A stretch of 64,000 bases of DNA from Nocardia asteroides. Its GTDB lineage: Bacteria; Actinomycetota; Actinomycetes; Mycobacteriales; Mycobacteriaceae. The notes under the pieces were generated by a model. It did no database searches. It was not told where the DNA came from and was given only the letters and a program-made list of their open reading frames with translations. Each line of letters opens with the position of its first letter. Position 1 is the stretch's first letter. The stretch lies in assembly GCF_021183625.1 (NCBI RefSeq), contig NZ_CP089214.1, positions 4,216,001-4,280,000 of the forward strand. The letters are read 5' to 3'. This document shows positions 45,815-54,345 of this stretch, piece after piece. The position numbers and the translations under genes were made by a program.

Positions 45815-48800
45815 CACACCGTCCCTGGATCGTTCAGGTACCAGGGGGCGATCGGGTTGCCCCACCAGCGGGTGGAGGCGGGGACGGTGTCGCCGCGCAT
45901 GACCAGCGAGGCCGGGCCGATGGTGGCTCCCGCGCCGATGGTGGCGGCTGGCAGCGCGACGCAGTGCGGGCCGAGGGTGGCGCCGTCCTCGAGCACGACG
46001 GTGTCCATCGCCATGATCCGATCGTGGAACAGGTGGGTCTGCACCACGCACCCCCGCTCCACCGTCGCGCCGTCACCGAGCGTCACCAAATCGGCCTCCG
46101 GCAGCCAATAGGACTCGCACCATACTCCGCGGCCGATCGTGGCACCGAGTCCGCGCAGCCACAGGATCATCACCGGTGTACCCGTCGCGGCCCGGGCGAA
46201 CCAGGGCGCGGCGACGGTCTCCACGAAGGTGTCGGAGACCTCGTTGCGCCAGACGAAGGAGCTCCACAGCGGGTGCTCGTCACGGCTGATCCGGCCGACC
46301 AGCAGCCACTTGGCCAGCACCGCGATGCCGCCTGCCACCGCGCCGGCGATCATCAGCACGATGCCGCTGAGCAGCGCGGTCACCAGGTGTCCCGCGGTGC
46401 GGGCCAGCGCGGCGAGGCCGAAGAACACGCCGAGCCCGATGCCGAAGGTGACGAGCACCGGGATCAACCGGCAGGTCTCCACGGCGGCGCGGGCCAGCCG
46501 CAGCCGCGGCGGCGGGTCGAAGGTGCGGGTGGTGTCGGAGTTCTCGGCGGCCCGGCGCAGCCGCACCGGCGGGCTGCCAAGCCAGGACGACCCGGCCTTC
46601 GCCTTCGACGGCGCCGCGGAGAGCACCGCGACCAGGCTGTTCTTCGGCACCCGGCGGCCCGGCGCGGTCATCCCCGAGTTGCCGAGGAAGGCGCGCTTGC
46701 CGACCTTCGCCTCGCCGATGCGCAGCCAGCCGCCGCCCAGCTCGTAACCGGCGATCATGGTGTCGTCGGCGAGGAAGGCGCCGTCCGCGACGGTGGTGAA
46801 CTTGGGCAGCAGCAGCACCGTCGACGCCTCGACGCTCTTGCCGATCTTCGCGCCGAGCAGCCGCAGCCAGATCGGGGTGAGCAGGCTGGCGTAGAGCGGG
46901 AAGAGGAAGGTGCGCGCGCCGTCCAGCAGCCGCTCGGTGGACCAGGCCTGCCAGCCGACCCGGCTGCGCACCGGGTGGTACCCCTCGGTCAGCCCGATGG
47001 CGAGCAGCCGCACCGCGACGATCGTGATCGCCGCGTAGACGCCGAGGCTGAGCAGCACGGCCGGCGGCAGCAGCAGGAAGGCGCGCATCGCGCCCTGGCC
47101 CAGTGTGGTGGTGTCGCGGATCATCCAGGCCAGGAAGAGCCCGCCCGCGGCGAGGCCGATGATCGGCACCGCGGCGAGCCCCATCGAGGTGACGCCGAAG
47201 ATGGCGACCCAGTGCGGCGCCCGGTCCGGGCGCTGCGTGGGCCAGCGGTGCCTGGCCTTGCCGACCTTGCCCGCGGGCGACCCCGCCCACTCCTGTCCGG
47301 CCTTGACCTTTCCGGCCACGGCGGAGCCGGGCGCCACCTCGGCGCCGCGGCCGACCTTGCTACCCGGCAGCAATACCGAGCGGGAGCCGACGACCGCGCC
47401 CGCGCCGACCACGATCGGGCCGATGTGCACGACGTCGCCGTCGATCCAGTACCCGGCCAGATCCACCTCGGGCTCGACGCTGCAGCCCTCGCCGAGCTCG
47501 AGCATGCCGGTGACCGGCGGCAGGCTGTGCAGGTCGACGCCGCGGCCGATCTTCGCGCCGAGCGCGCGGGCGAACGGGATCATCCACGGCGCACCGGAGA
47601 GATTCTCCGCGCCGGAGGCCTCGGAGAGCCGGACCGCGGCCCAGAGCCGCAGGTGCACCGAGCCGCCGCGCGGGTAGCTGCCCGGCCGCAGCCCGGCGAG
47701 CAGCGTGCGCGCCCCGGCCACGCAGAGCGCCATCCGGCCGGGCGGGGAGATGAAGAGCGCGAACGCGATCAGCGTCCACCACCAGGAGAGCGCGGGCAGC
47801 CACGGCAGCGAGCCGGACCACGCCGCCACATTGCCGACGATGGCGACCCAGGTCAGCCACTGCAGCCCGGTCAGCGTGGTGAGCGGGACGGTCGCGAGCA
47901 CCTGGGCGAGCTGCGCCCGCCGCGGGGTCGGGCGGACCGTGCGGTCGACGACGGCGACCGCGGGCGTGCTCTGGTCGAGCAGCTCGGCCATCGCGCCGAG
48001 CCGGGGGTGGTCGTAGATATCGGCGACGGCGACCGTCGGGTAGCGCTCGCGCAACGCGGTGACCAGCTGTGCCGCCGCCAGCGAGCCGCCGCCCAGATCG
48101 AAGAAGTCGACGTCGGGACCGGTGATCTCGGCGCCGAGGATGGAGTCCCAGATCCCGGCGATCCAGAGCGCGGTGCCGGTGAGCTCGTTCTCCGGGTCGT
48201 CCTCGGCGGCGTTCGGCAGCGGCCACGGCAGGGCGTCGCGGTCGACCTTGCCCGAGGTCCTGGTCGGCATGTCGTCGACGATGGCGAGCCGGGGCACCAG
48301 CGGGGCGGGCAGCTGCCCGGCCAGCGCGGCGCGGGCGGCGCGCAGGTCGTAGTCGGTGTCCGGGCCGGTCAGGTAGCCGATCAGGACCTTGTTGCCCGCC
48401 TTGGTGGTGCGGATGGCGGCGGCCGCGCCGGTGACGCCGGGCAGGTGCTGCAGCGCGTTGTCGATCTCGCCGAGCTCGATCCGCCTGCCGCCCAGCTTGA
48501 TCTGGTCGTCGGCGCGGCCGAGGAAGACCAGGCCGGCGCGGTCGTTGCGCACGAGATCGCCGCTGCGGTAGGCGCGGTCCCAGCCGAGCGCAGGCAGCGG
48601 GGCGTACTTCTCCGCGTCCTTGGCCGGGTCCAGGTAGCGGGCCAGGCCGACGCCGCCGATCACCAGCTCGCCGGTCTCGCCCTCCGGCACCGGCTCGCCA
48701 TCGGCGTTCACCACCACCAGGTCCCAGCCGTCCAGCGGGAGCCCGATGCGCACCGGCGGCTCACCGGTCAGCCTGGCCGCGCAGGCGACGACGGTGGCCT

Positions 48801-49767
48801 CGGTGGGGCCGTAGGTGTTCCACACCTCGCGCTCGGTGTCGCGGGCGAGCCGCTCGGCCAGCTCCGGCGGCACCGCCTCGCCGCCGAAGATGAGCATCCG
48901 GACGCCTTCCAGCGCCTCCGCGGGCCAGGTGGCGGCCAGCGTCGGGACGGTGGAGACCACGGTGATGCCGCGCCGCATGAGCCACGGGCCCAGGTCGGCG
49001 CCGGTGCGCACGAGGTCGCGCGGGGCCGGGACCAGGCAGGCGCCGTTGCGCCAGGCCAGCCACATCTCCTCGCAGGAGGCGTCGAAGGCGACCGAGAGCC
49101 CGGCCAGCACCCGGTCGCCGGGGGCGATCGGGTCGTCCGGCAGGAAGAGGTTGTGCTCGGCGTCGACGAAGGCGGCGGCATTGCGGTGCGTCACCGCGAC
49201 GCCCTTGGGGGTGCCGGTGGAGCCGGAGGTGAAGATGATCCAGGCGTCGTCGTCGGGGGTGGGCAGGTCGGCCCAGCCGCTGTCGTCGGCGGGCGCCTCG
49301 GCGGCATCGCGGGTTCCGGGCAGGATGCCGTCGGCGGTGACGATCACCGCCACCTTCGCCTCGCCGAAGACCAGCCTCGCGCGCTCCTCCGGGTCGTCCG
49401 CGTCCACCGGGACGTAGGCCGCGCCGCCGTAGAGCACCGCGAGAATGGTGACGTACAGCTCTCGATTGCCAGAAGGTAGCCGAATGCCGACGCGGTCTCC
49501 GCGACGCACCCCGGCCTTGGCGAGCCGGTTCATCGCCGCCTCGATCTCGACCACGAGTTCCAGGTAGCTGAGCACCGTCTCGCCGTCGTCGATGGCGGCG
49601 GCGTCCGGGAATTCCTGGGCGGTAGCGGTGACGATGTCGACGAGCGTGCGCGGGGGCGCGGCGAGCGCGCCGCGGCGCAGCGGGTCGGGGAGCGTGGCGG
49701 TACCGGGCGGCGCCGAGCCGGGGGCAGCGGAATCGAGTTCCTCCGGATGGAGCTGTGGTCGGACCAT
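45814..49767 (-). CDS. Pls/PosA-family NRPS-like poly(amino acid) synthetase
   Basis: A 1317-residue enzyme with the layout of epsilon-poly-L-lysine synthetase (1319 residues). An adenylation domain (IIFTSGSTGTPKGVAVTH at about 177-194; NTYGPTEA; YRSGDLV; GRADDQIKLGGRRIELGEI; catalytic Lys507) is followed by a carrier domain with Ser562 in FFDLGGGSLAAAQ. Then come membrane helices in three pairs, alternating with three hexapeptide-type C-terminal domains, in place of any condensation or thioesterase domain. Asp229, Glu233 and Glu234 in AFDASCEEMWLAW are positioned to hold an amino acid with a second amine. Substrate and chain length cannot be read from sequence. The ATG at 49767 follows GGTGGGGA. 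Confidence 0.92.
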   Translation of the reverse strand: MVRPQLHPEELDSAAPGSAPPGTATLPDPLRRGALAAPPRTLVDIVTATAQEFPDAAAIDDGETVLSYLELVVEIEAAMNRLAKAGVRRGDRVGIRLPSGNRELYVTILAVLYGGAAYVPVDADDPEERARLVFGEAKVAVIVTADGILPGTRDAAEAPADDSGWADLPTPDDDAWIIFTSGSTGTPKGVAVTHRNAAAFVDAEHNLFLPDDPIAPGDRVLAGLSVAFDASCEEMWLAWRNGACLVPAPRDLVRTGADLGPWLMRRGITVVSTVPTLAATWPAEALEGVRMLIFGGEAVPPELAERLARDTEREVWNTYGPTEATVVACAARLTGEPPVRIGLPLDGWDLVVVNADGEPVPEGETGELVIGGVGLARYLDPAKDAEKYAPLPALGWDRAYRSGDLVRNDRAGLVFLGRADDQIKLGGRRIELGEIDNALQHLPGVTGAAAAIRTTKAGNKVLIGYLTGPDTDYDLRAARAALAGQLPAPLVPRLAIVDDMPTRTSGKVDRDALPWPLPNAAEDDPENELTGTALWIAGIWDSILGAEITGPDVDFFDLGGGSLAAAQLVTALRERYPTVAVADIYDHPRLGAMAELLDQSTPAVAVVDRTVRPTPRRAQLAQVLATVPLTTLTGLQWLTWVAIVGNVAAWSGSLPWLPALSWWWTLIAFALFISPPGRMALCVAGARTLLAGLRPGSYPRGGSVHLRLWAAVRLSEASGAENLSGAPWMIPFARALGAKIGRGVDLHSLPPVTGMLELGEGCSVEPEVDLAGYWIDGDVVHIGPIVVGAGAVVGSRSVLLPGSKVGRGAEVAPGSAVAGKVKAGQEWAGSPAGKVGKARHRWPTQRPDRAPHWVAIFGVTSMGLAAVPIIGLAAGGLFLAWMIRDTTTLGQGAMRAFLLLPPAVLLSLGVYAAITIVAVRLLAIGLTEGYHPVRSRVGWQAWSTERLLDGARTFLFPLYASLLTPIWLRLLGAKIGKSVEASTVLLLPKFTTVADGAFLADDTMIAGYELGGGWLRIGEAKVGKRAFLGNSGMTAPGRRVPKNSLVAVLSAAPSKAKAGSSWLGSPPVRLRRAAENSDTTRTFDPPPRLRLARAAVETCRLIPVLVTFGIGLGVFFGLAALARTAGHLVTALLSGIVLMIAGAVAGGIAVLAKWLLVGRISRDEHPLWSSFVWRNEVSDTFVETVAAPWFARAATGTPVMILWLRGLGATIGRGVWCESYWLPEADLVTLGDGATVERGCVVQTHLFHDRIMAMDTVVLEDGATLGPHCVALPAATIGAGATIGPASLVMRGDTVPASTRWWGNPIAPWYLNDPGTV

Positions 49768-50191
49768 GACGTCCCCACCACCTTTCATCGATGTGCCCAC
49801 ACTTCCCGCTCGTTCTGCCATGTTCGGGTTACCAGCGGGCGAACCCGCTGGCGACCGGTTGTTCACGGTACTCGGCCGGACGGGCATTTGCGCTGGTCGA
49901 GCGGGTGCGTCGCTGTTCATCCGGCGTTCACCCGGCGACTCCTGCCTGGTGGGGTGCGCGCCGCGGGCGGGCTGTGATCTTCGCCGGAGCCGCCCTTGAC
50001 AACCCGGGCGCGGCTTTGTCAGTCTCTTCGGCAGGTCATGAGTACCAGCGTTCAGCCCCGGCTTGCTGGTCGGCAACCCTCCTCCGCGGCGGGGTGCTCC
50101 GGGTGACGACCGGGCCGTCGTCCGACCGGACGCGGCAAGCGCGGACTCGGCACTTCTGATGTTGCGGGTCCCCGAACGTTGGGATGACGTG
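49768..50191. other. Divergent promoter region of the Pls-like and aminotransferase genes
   Basis: 424 bases. TTGACA at 49996-50001 could be a -35 for the rightward gene, and the inverted repeat TGACAA (49997-50002) / TTGTCA (50016-50021) overlaps it, which suits a repressor. No gene is supported. Open frames run through on both strands but have no recognisable products. Confidence 0.4.
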
Positions 50192-51508
50192 ATGACCGCT
50201 GTTCTGGAACCGACCTGTGCCCCGCTCGCGGCGACCTCCGGTGACGACCTCGCCGTCCCGCTCGTGCAGGGCGGCACCGTCGGCTACGCGAACTTCGACT
50301 ACGCCGCGAGCGCCCCCGCCATCGCCGCGGTGACCGACCGGGTCTCGGCGCTGCTGCCGTACTACGCCAGCGTGCACCGCGGCGCAGGCTACGCCTCCCG
50401 GGTCTCCACCGACTGCTACGAGAGCGCGCGCGGCACCGTCGGCGCCTTCTTCGACGCCGCCGACGACCAGGTCACGGTCTTCACCCGCGGGACAACCGAC
50501 TCGCTGAACCTGCTGGCGGGCTGCGTGCAGGGCGACACCGTTGTGCTCGACATCGAGCACCACGCCAACCTCCTGCCCTGGCTCGCGGGCGGGCGCCGGG
50601 TGGTGACCGCGGCCGACACCGTCGCCGAGACGCTGCGCGGGCTCGTCGCCGAGCTGTGCCGCGAGCCCGCCGCGCTGCTCGCCGTCACCGGCGCCTCCAA
50701 CGTCACCGGGGAGCTGCTCCCGCTGCGCGAGCTGGCCGAGATCGCGCACAGCTGCGGGGCGCGGCTGCTGGTGGACGCGGCGCAGCTGGCGCCGCACCGG
50801 CGGATCTCGCTGCGCGACACCGGGATCGACTACCTGGTGTGCTCGGGGCACAAGCTCTACGCGCCGTTCGGGGCCGGGGTGCTGGTCGGGCGGCGGGACT
50901 GGCTGGACACGGCCGAGCCGTACCTGGCCGGGGGCGGGGCCGTTCGCTCCGTCTCGGTGACCGGGACCGAGTGGGCTCCGGCGCCGCAGCGGCACGAGGG
51001 CGGGTCGCCGAACGTGCTCGGGGCTGCGGCGCTCGCCGCGGCGTGCGAGGCGCTCGCCGCGATTCCCGAGGAGCGGTTCGTCGCGCACGAGCGGGCGCTG
51101 ACCGAGCGGCTGCGCGCCGGGCTGGCCGGGGTGCCCGGGGTCGCGCAGCCGCGGATCTTCACCGACAGCGGCGAGGGGGTGGGGATCGTGGCGTTCACGG
51201 TGGAGGGGTTCGCGCCGGGGCACGTCGCCGCGTACCTCTCCGCGGAGCACGGGATCGGGGTCCGCGACGGGCGTTTCTGCGCGCACCCGCTGCTCGAGCG
51301 GCTCGGCCTGCCCGCCGCGCTGCGGGCCAGCGTCGGGGTGGGGACGACCGTGGAGCACGTGGACCGGCTGATCTCGGCGCTGCACGCGCTGGTGCGCGGG
51401 GAGTCCGCGTGGTCCTACGCCGCCGAGGGCGGGGCATGGAGCCCGGTCCCGGAGACCCGTCCGCTCGGCGCCGATGCCCTCGGCACCGCGCCCTGCGCCG
51501 GATTCTGA
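50192..51508 (+). CDS. Class V aminotransferase / cysteine desulfurase-like PLP enzyme
   Basis: A 438-residue fold-type I PLP enzyme. FTRGTTDSLNLLA binds the phosphate, EHHANLLPW stacks on the ring, VDAAQLAPHR supplies the Asp, and CSGHKLYAPFGAGVL holds the Schiff-base Lys. RDGRFCAHPLLERLG carries a Cys at the position of the sulfur-relay Cys of SufS-type desulfurases. Substrate could be cysteine or another amino acid; no SUF genes are beside it. It is divergent from the Pls-like gene. Confidence 0.87.
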   Translation: MTAVLEPTCAPLAATSGDDLAVPLVQGGTVGYANFDYAASAPAIAAVTDRVSALLPYYASVHRGAGYASRVSTDCYESARGTVGAFFDAADDQVTVFTRGTTDSLNLLAGCVQGDTVVLDIEHHANLLPWLAGGRRVVTAADTVAETLRGLVAELCREPAALLAVTGASNVTGELLPLRELAEIAHSCGARLLVDAAQLAPHRRISLRDTGIDYLVCSGHKLYAPFGAGVLVGRRDWLDTAEPYLAGGGAVRSVSVTGTEWAPAPQRHEGGSPNVLGAAALAAACEALAAIPEERFVAHERALTERLRAGLAGVPGVAQPRIFTDSGEGVGIVAFTVEGFAPGHVAAYLSAEHGIGVRDGRFCAHPLLERLGLPAALRASVGVGTTVEHVDRLISALHALVRGESAWSYAAEGGAWSPVPETRPLGADALGTAPCAGF

Positions 51509-51526
51509 CCCCGGTACCGGGCGCGC

Positions 51527-52042
51527 TCAGCCCAGTTCGGTGGGCTGGTGGTAGCGGCCGTCGTAATAGAGGAGCGGCGCGGCGGGCGACGCGCCCCGCG
51601 TCTCGTCGTGGACGTGGGTGACGAGCCCGGCGACGAAGGTGTGGTCCCCGATGTCGAACCGCTGGTGCACCACCGCGCGCAACCGGAGCGGGGTCTCGTG
51701 CAGCACCGGCTCCCCGGACTCCAGCTCGGACCAGAGCGCCGGATCGGCGAACCGCTCCGCGGCGCTGCGCGAGAACCGCTGCGCCAGCTCCCGCTGATGC
51801 GCCCCGAGGAAGTGGATCACCACCGACTCGGCGGCGAGCAGCGCCGCCAGGCTGGACGAGGTGTGCGCGATATTGAACGACACCAGCGGCGGGTCGAGCG
51901 AGAGCGAGGCGAACGAGGTGGCGGTGAAGCCGACGGGGCCGTGCGCGGCCCGCAGCGTCACGATGGTGACGCCCGCCGGGTAGTGCCGCATGGAGGCGCG
52001 GTACTGCTCAGCGGTGATGCCGTCGGAACTGAGTGCACTCAC
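51527..52042 (-). CDS. Flavin reductase family protein
   Basis: A 171-residue FMN-binding split-barrel reductase. MRHYPAGVTIVTL, GFTATSFASLSLDPPLVSFN and the late GDHTFVAGLVTHV are family marks. Members supply reduced flavin to two-component monooxygenases; no partner oxygenase is intact nearby. It converges on the aminotransferase gene with an 18-base gap. Confidence 0.88.
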   Translation of the reverse strand: MSALSSDGITAEQYRASMRHYPAGVTIVTLRAAHGPVGFTATSFASLSLDPPLVSFNIAHTSSSLAALLAAESVVIHFLGAHQRELAQRFSRSAAERFADPALWSELESGEPVLHETPLRLRAVVHQRFDIGDHTFVAGLVTHVHDETRGASPAAPLLYYDGRYHQPTELG

Positions 52043-52061
52043 AGCAACGAACGTACGCGGT

Positions 52062-52538
52062 TCAGCCCATGTCGACCGGCTGTCCGGCGGTGATCCGCAC
52101 CAGCTCGGTGAACGAGGTGCGGAACAGCGTGCCCGGATGCCCGCCCGCCGCCCACAGCTGCGGGTGCGCGGCGAGCGCGGTGTCCACCCAGGTGGAGAGG
52201 TTCGCCGGGTGCCCGAGCGGGGCGACCCCGCCCGCGGGCTGCCCGGTGACCTCCCGCGTCAGCGCCTCGGGGGCCGGGGTGAGCGCGCCCTCCAGCCGCT
52301 CCGCGGTGCGCGCCAGGTGCACCCGGCGCGCACCGGCGACCAGGAGCAGCACCGGTTCGTCGTCCAGCAGGAAGACCTGGGCCTCGACGATGGCGCCCGG
52401 GTCGACGCCGAGTGCGCGCGCGGCGTCCTCGGCGGTATCGATGGGTTCGGGCCGGGTCAGGATCACGCCGTGATGCCCCCGCGAGATCAGGGTGTCGGAG
52501 ACCCGGATCGCGCCCGGCGGCAGGCTCGACTTGCGCAT
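52062..52538 (-). CDS. YbaK/EbsC family aminoacyl-tRNA deacylase
   Basis: A 158-residue member of the YbaK/ProX editing fold: VFLLDDEPVLLLVAGARRVH, LTREVTGQPAGGVAPLGHPA (the GxxxGGVxPxG motif), then the C-terminal AGGHPGTLFRTSF. These enzymes hydrolyse wrongly charged tRNAs in trans, most often Cys-tRNA-Pro. The ATG at 52538 gives the normal family length. It is followed on this strand by the flavin reductase 20 bases away. Confidence 0.88.
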   Translation of the reverse strand: MRKSSLPPGAIRVSDTLISRGHHGVILTRPEPIDTAEDAARALGVDPGAIVEAQVFLLDDEPVLLLVAGARRVHLARTAERLEGALTPAPEALTREVTGQPAGGVAPLGHPANLSTWVDTALAAHPQLWAAGGHPGTLFRTSFTELVRITAGQPVDMG

Positions 52539-52622
52539 GCGACCAGGGTAGGGCCGCAACCCCGCTCCGGGGTCGCGGTTCGGCTGCCGCGCAGTCTCGA
52601 TGCGGCAGTTGACGATCCGCGC

Positions 52623-52943
52623 TCAGTACTCGGGGTAGCCGCACTCGGGGCCGAGCATCCGCTCGATCCGCGCCGAAACGATCTTGGCGAGCGTCGTCAC
52701 CGTGTGATCGCCGCAGGCCTCGTGCAGGACGGAGTCGAAGGCGCGCTCCAGGTCGCCGGGGGAGAGCGCGAGCAGCTCCAGCTCGACGGCATTGTGCAGG
52801 TCGTCGTGGTCCCGGTAGGGCCGCCCCGCGCTGATCCGCGCCGCCCAGGTGACGCAGCAGCAGCACTCGAAGAGCGCGTGCACGGCGCGGCCGTTCGGCA
52901 TGGCGTTGAAGCGGTCGAGCCCGATTCCCTGATGCATCAGCAT
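52623..52943 (-). CDS. Short OHCU-decarboxylase-like domain protein
   Basis: A 106-residue protein: GLDRFNAMPNGRAVHALFEC, CCCVTWAARISAGRPYRDHD, then LLALSPGDLERAFDS. This resembles the N-terminal part of OHCU decarboxylase of urate breakdown (FN-LP---A---LL-CC-S--WA--V--GRPY). The catalytic HPRIG segment that should follow is absent: the sequence goes to VLHEACGDHTVTTLAK. Therefore it is probably not a working decarboxylase. Four consecutive Cys (34-37 region) are notable. Confidence 0.72.
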   Translation of the reverse strand: MLMHQGIGLDRFNAMPNGRAVHALFECCCCVTWAARISAGRPYRDHDDLHNAVELELLALSPGDLERAFDSVLHEACGDHTVTTLAKIVSARIERMLGPECGYPEY

Positions 52944-53063
52944 GGCGACCTCCGAGGGGCGAGATGACCATCATCGGCTCCGCTTCACTGCCCGCACCAG
53001 CACCGGAGCCTGAAATTAGCACAAGCTTTACAAGCCGGGGCAGCACCTCGATACGCTGTACAA

Positions 53064-53885
53064 ATGACTGATTGGCAGGCCTTCACGGTCGAGACGAAGG
53101 ACCAGGTCGCCCAGGTGACGCTCACCGGGCCGGGCAAGGGCAACGCCATGGGCCCGGATTTCTGGCGGGAACTCCCGGAGATCTTCGACGGCCTCGCCGC
53201 CGACCCCGAGGTCCGCGCCATCGTGCTGACCGGCTCCGGCAAGCACTTCTCCTACGGGCTCGACCTGCCCGCGATGGCCGGTTCGTTCGGCCCGCTGCTG
53301 GCGGACCGGGCGCTGGCCGCGCCGCGCACCGCCTTCCTGAACGACATCCGCACCATGCAGGCATCGATCACGGCGGTGGCGAACTGCGTGAAGCCGGTGA
53401 TCGCCGCGGTCTCCGGGTGGTGCATCGGCGGCGGGCTGGATCTGATCGCCGCCGCCGACATCCGCTACGCCAGCGCCGAGGCCAAGTTCAGCCTGCGCGA
53501 GGCCAAGGTGGCGATCGTGGCCGACGTCGGCTCGCTGCAGCGGCTGCCCGCGGTGATCTCCGAGGGGCACCTGCGCGAGCTCGCCTTCACCGGAAAGGAC
53601 ATCGACGCCGCCCGCGCGGAGCGGATCGGCCTGGTCAACGAGGTCTTCGACGACCAGGAGGCGGTGCTGGAGGCGGCGCACGCGCTGGCCAGCGAGATCG
53701 CGGCGAACCCGCCGCTGGTGGTGCAGGGCGTGAAGGACGTGCTGAACGAGCGGCTCACCGCCGAGGTGGCGGCGGGGCTGCGCTACGTCTCCGCGTGGAA
53801 CGCCGCGTTCCTGCCGTCGGGCGATCTCACCGAGGCCATCCAGGCGGTCTTCGAGAAGCGGGAGCCGCGCTTCGAGGGTAGGTAG
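53064..53885 (+). CDS. Enoyl-CoA hydratase/isomerase (crotonase) family
   Basis: A 273-residue crotonase. GSGKHFSYGLDLPAM and SGWCIGGGLDLIAAADIRYAS form the oxyanion hole. AIVADVGSLQRLP contains Asp at a position used by dienoyl-CoA isomerases, in place of the usual Glu pair of hydratases. An isomerase role is thus more likely. Upstream, ACAAGC occurs twice around TTT at 53020-53034, a possible operator. It is monocistronic, closed by a palindrome. Confidence 0.88.
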   Translation: MTDWQAFTVETKDQVAQVTLTGPGKGNAMGPDFWRELPEIFDGLAADPEVRAIVLTGSGKHFSYGLDLPAMAGSFGPLLADRALAAPRTAFLNDIRTMQASITAVANCVKPVIAAVSGWCIGGGLDLIAAADIRYASAEAKFSLREAKVAIVADVGSLQRLPAVISEGHLRELAFTGKDIDAARAERIGLVNEVFDDQEAVLEAAHALASEIAANPPLVVQGVKDVLNERLTAEVAAGLRYVSAWNAAFLPSGDLTEAIQAVFEKREPRFEGR

Positions 53886-53909
53886 CGGCTCGCCCCAGGG
53901 GTGCGCTTC

Positions 53910-53927
53910 GCCACCCCTAGGGGTGGC
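53910..53927. terminator. Palindrome after the crotonase gene
   Basis: GCCACCCCTAGGGGTGGC is a perfect 18-bp palindrome 25 bases after the stop codon. A plausible terminator stem, though almost without loop. Confidence 0.5.
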
Positions 53928-53998
53928 TGTACCAGGGCTTTTCCGCTCGTAATGTTCCTGTCGACAGAGCAAGGCGAACCACCGACAGGAGCAACGAA

Positions 53999-54247
53999 AT
54001 GCGTATCAAGTCCTTCGCCATGGCCGGTTTGCTGGCTGCCGCAGCCGTCGTCGGGGTGTCGACGGCTGCGACGGCCTCGGCCGCGCCGGAGTACCGCACG
54101 GTCGAGACCATCTGGGTCGGCACCTACTCCACCTACGCCGCCTGCTCCGCCGACGGCGAGTACGGCCCGGCGCACCCGGACTGGAAGTACTACGAGTGCG
54201 TCCTGAACTACGACGGCGAGTGGGATCTGTACTACTCCACCTGGTGA
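53999..54247 (+). CDS. Small secreted protein
   Basis: An 82-residue precursor. The signal peptide (MRIKSFAMAGLLAAAAVVGV onward) ends in ATASAA, with cleavage likely after ASA. The mature part of about 53 residues is rich in Tyr and Trp and acidic, and contains just two Cys (ACSADG and YYECVLN), likely one disulfide. AGGAG precedes the ATG. No family recognised with certainty; it resembles other small actinobacterial secreted proteins in outline only. Confidence 0.8.
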   Translation: MRIKSFAMAGLLAAAAVVGVSTAATASAAPEYRTVETIWVGTYSTYAACSADGEYGPAHPDWKYYECVLNYDGEWDLYYSTW

Positions 54248-54285
54248 CCCGGCCGGCCTCCCCTCCACCGGCCAGGCACCGCAAC

Positions 54286-54328
54286 CGAAGAGCGGGAAGT
54301 CCGAATCCATCGGACTTCCCGCTCTTCG
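54286..54328. terminator. Strong bidirectional terminator between the secreted protein and ppa
   Basis: Arms of 19 bases (54286-54304 and 54310-54328) are perfectly complementary around ATCCA. The gene pair is convergent. Confidence 0.88.
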
Positions 54329-54345
54329 CGTGTGTGGGGCGGGGC

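Noticed and set aside
45964..49479. A 1171-codon plus-strand frame opposite the Pls-like gene
   Set aside because: Mirror of the third-position GC bias of the true gene. No recognisable domain or start site.
37069..54345. A prophage or integrative element after tRNA-Thr
   Set aside because: No integrase, transposase, phage structural genes, or repeated tRNA end were found.
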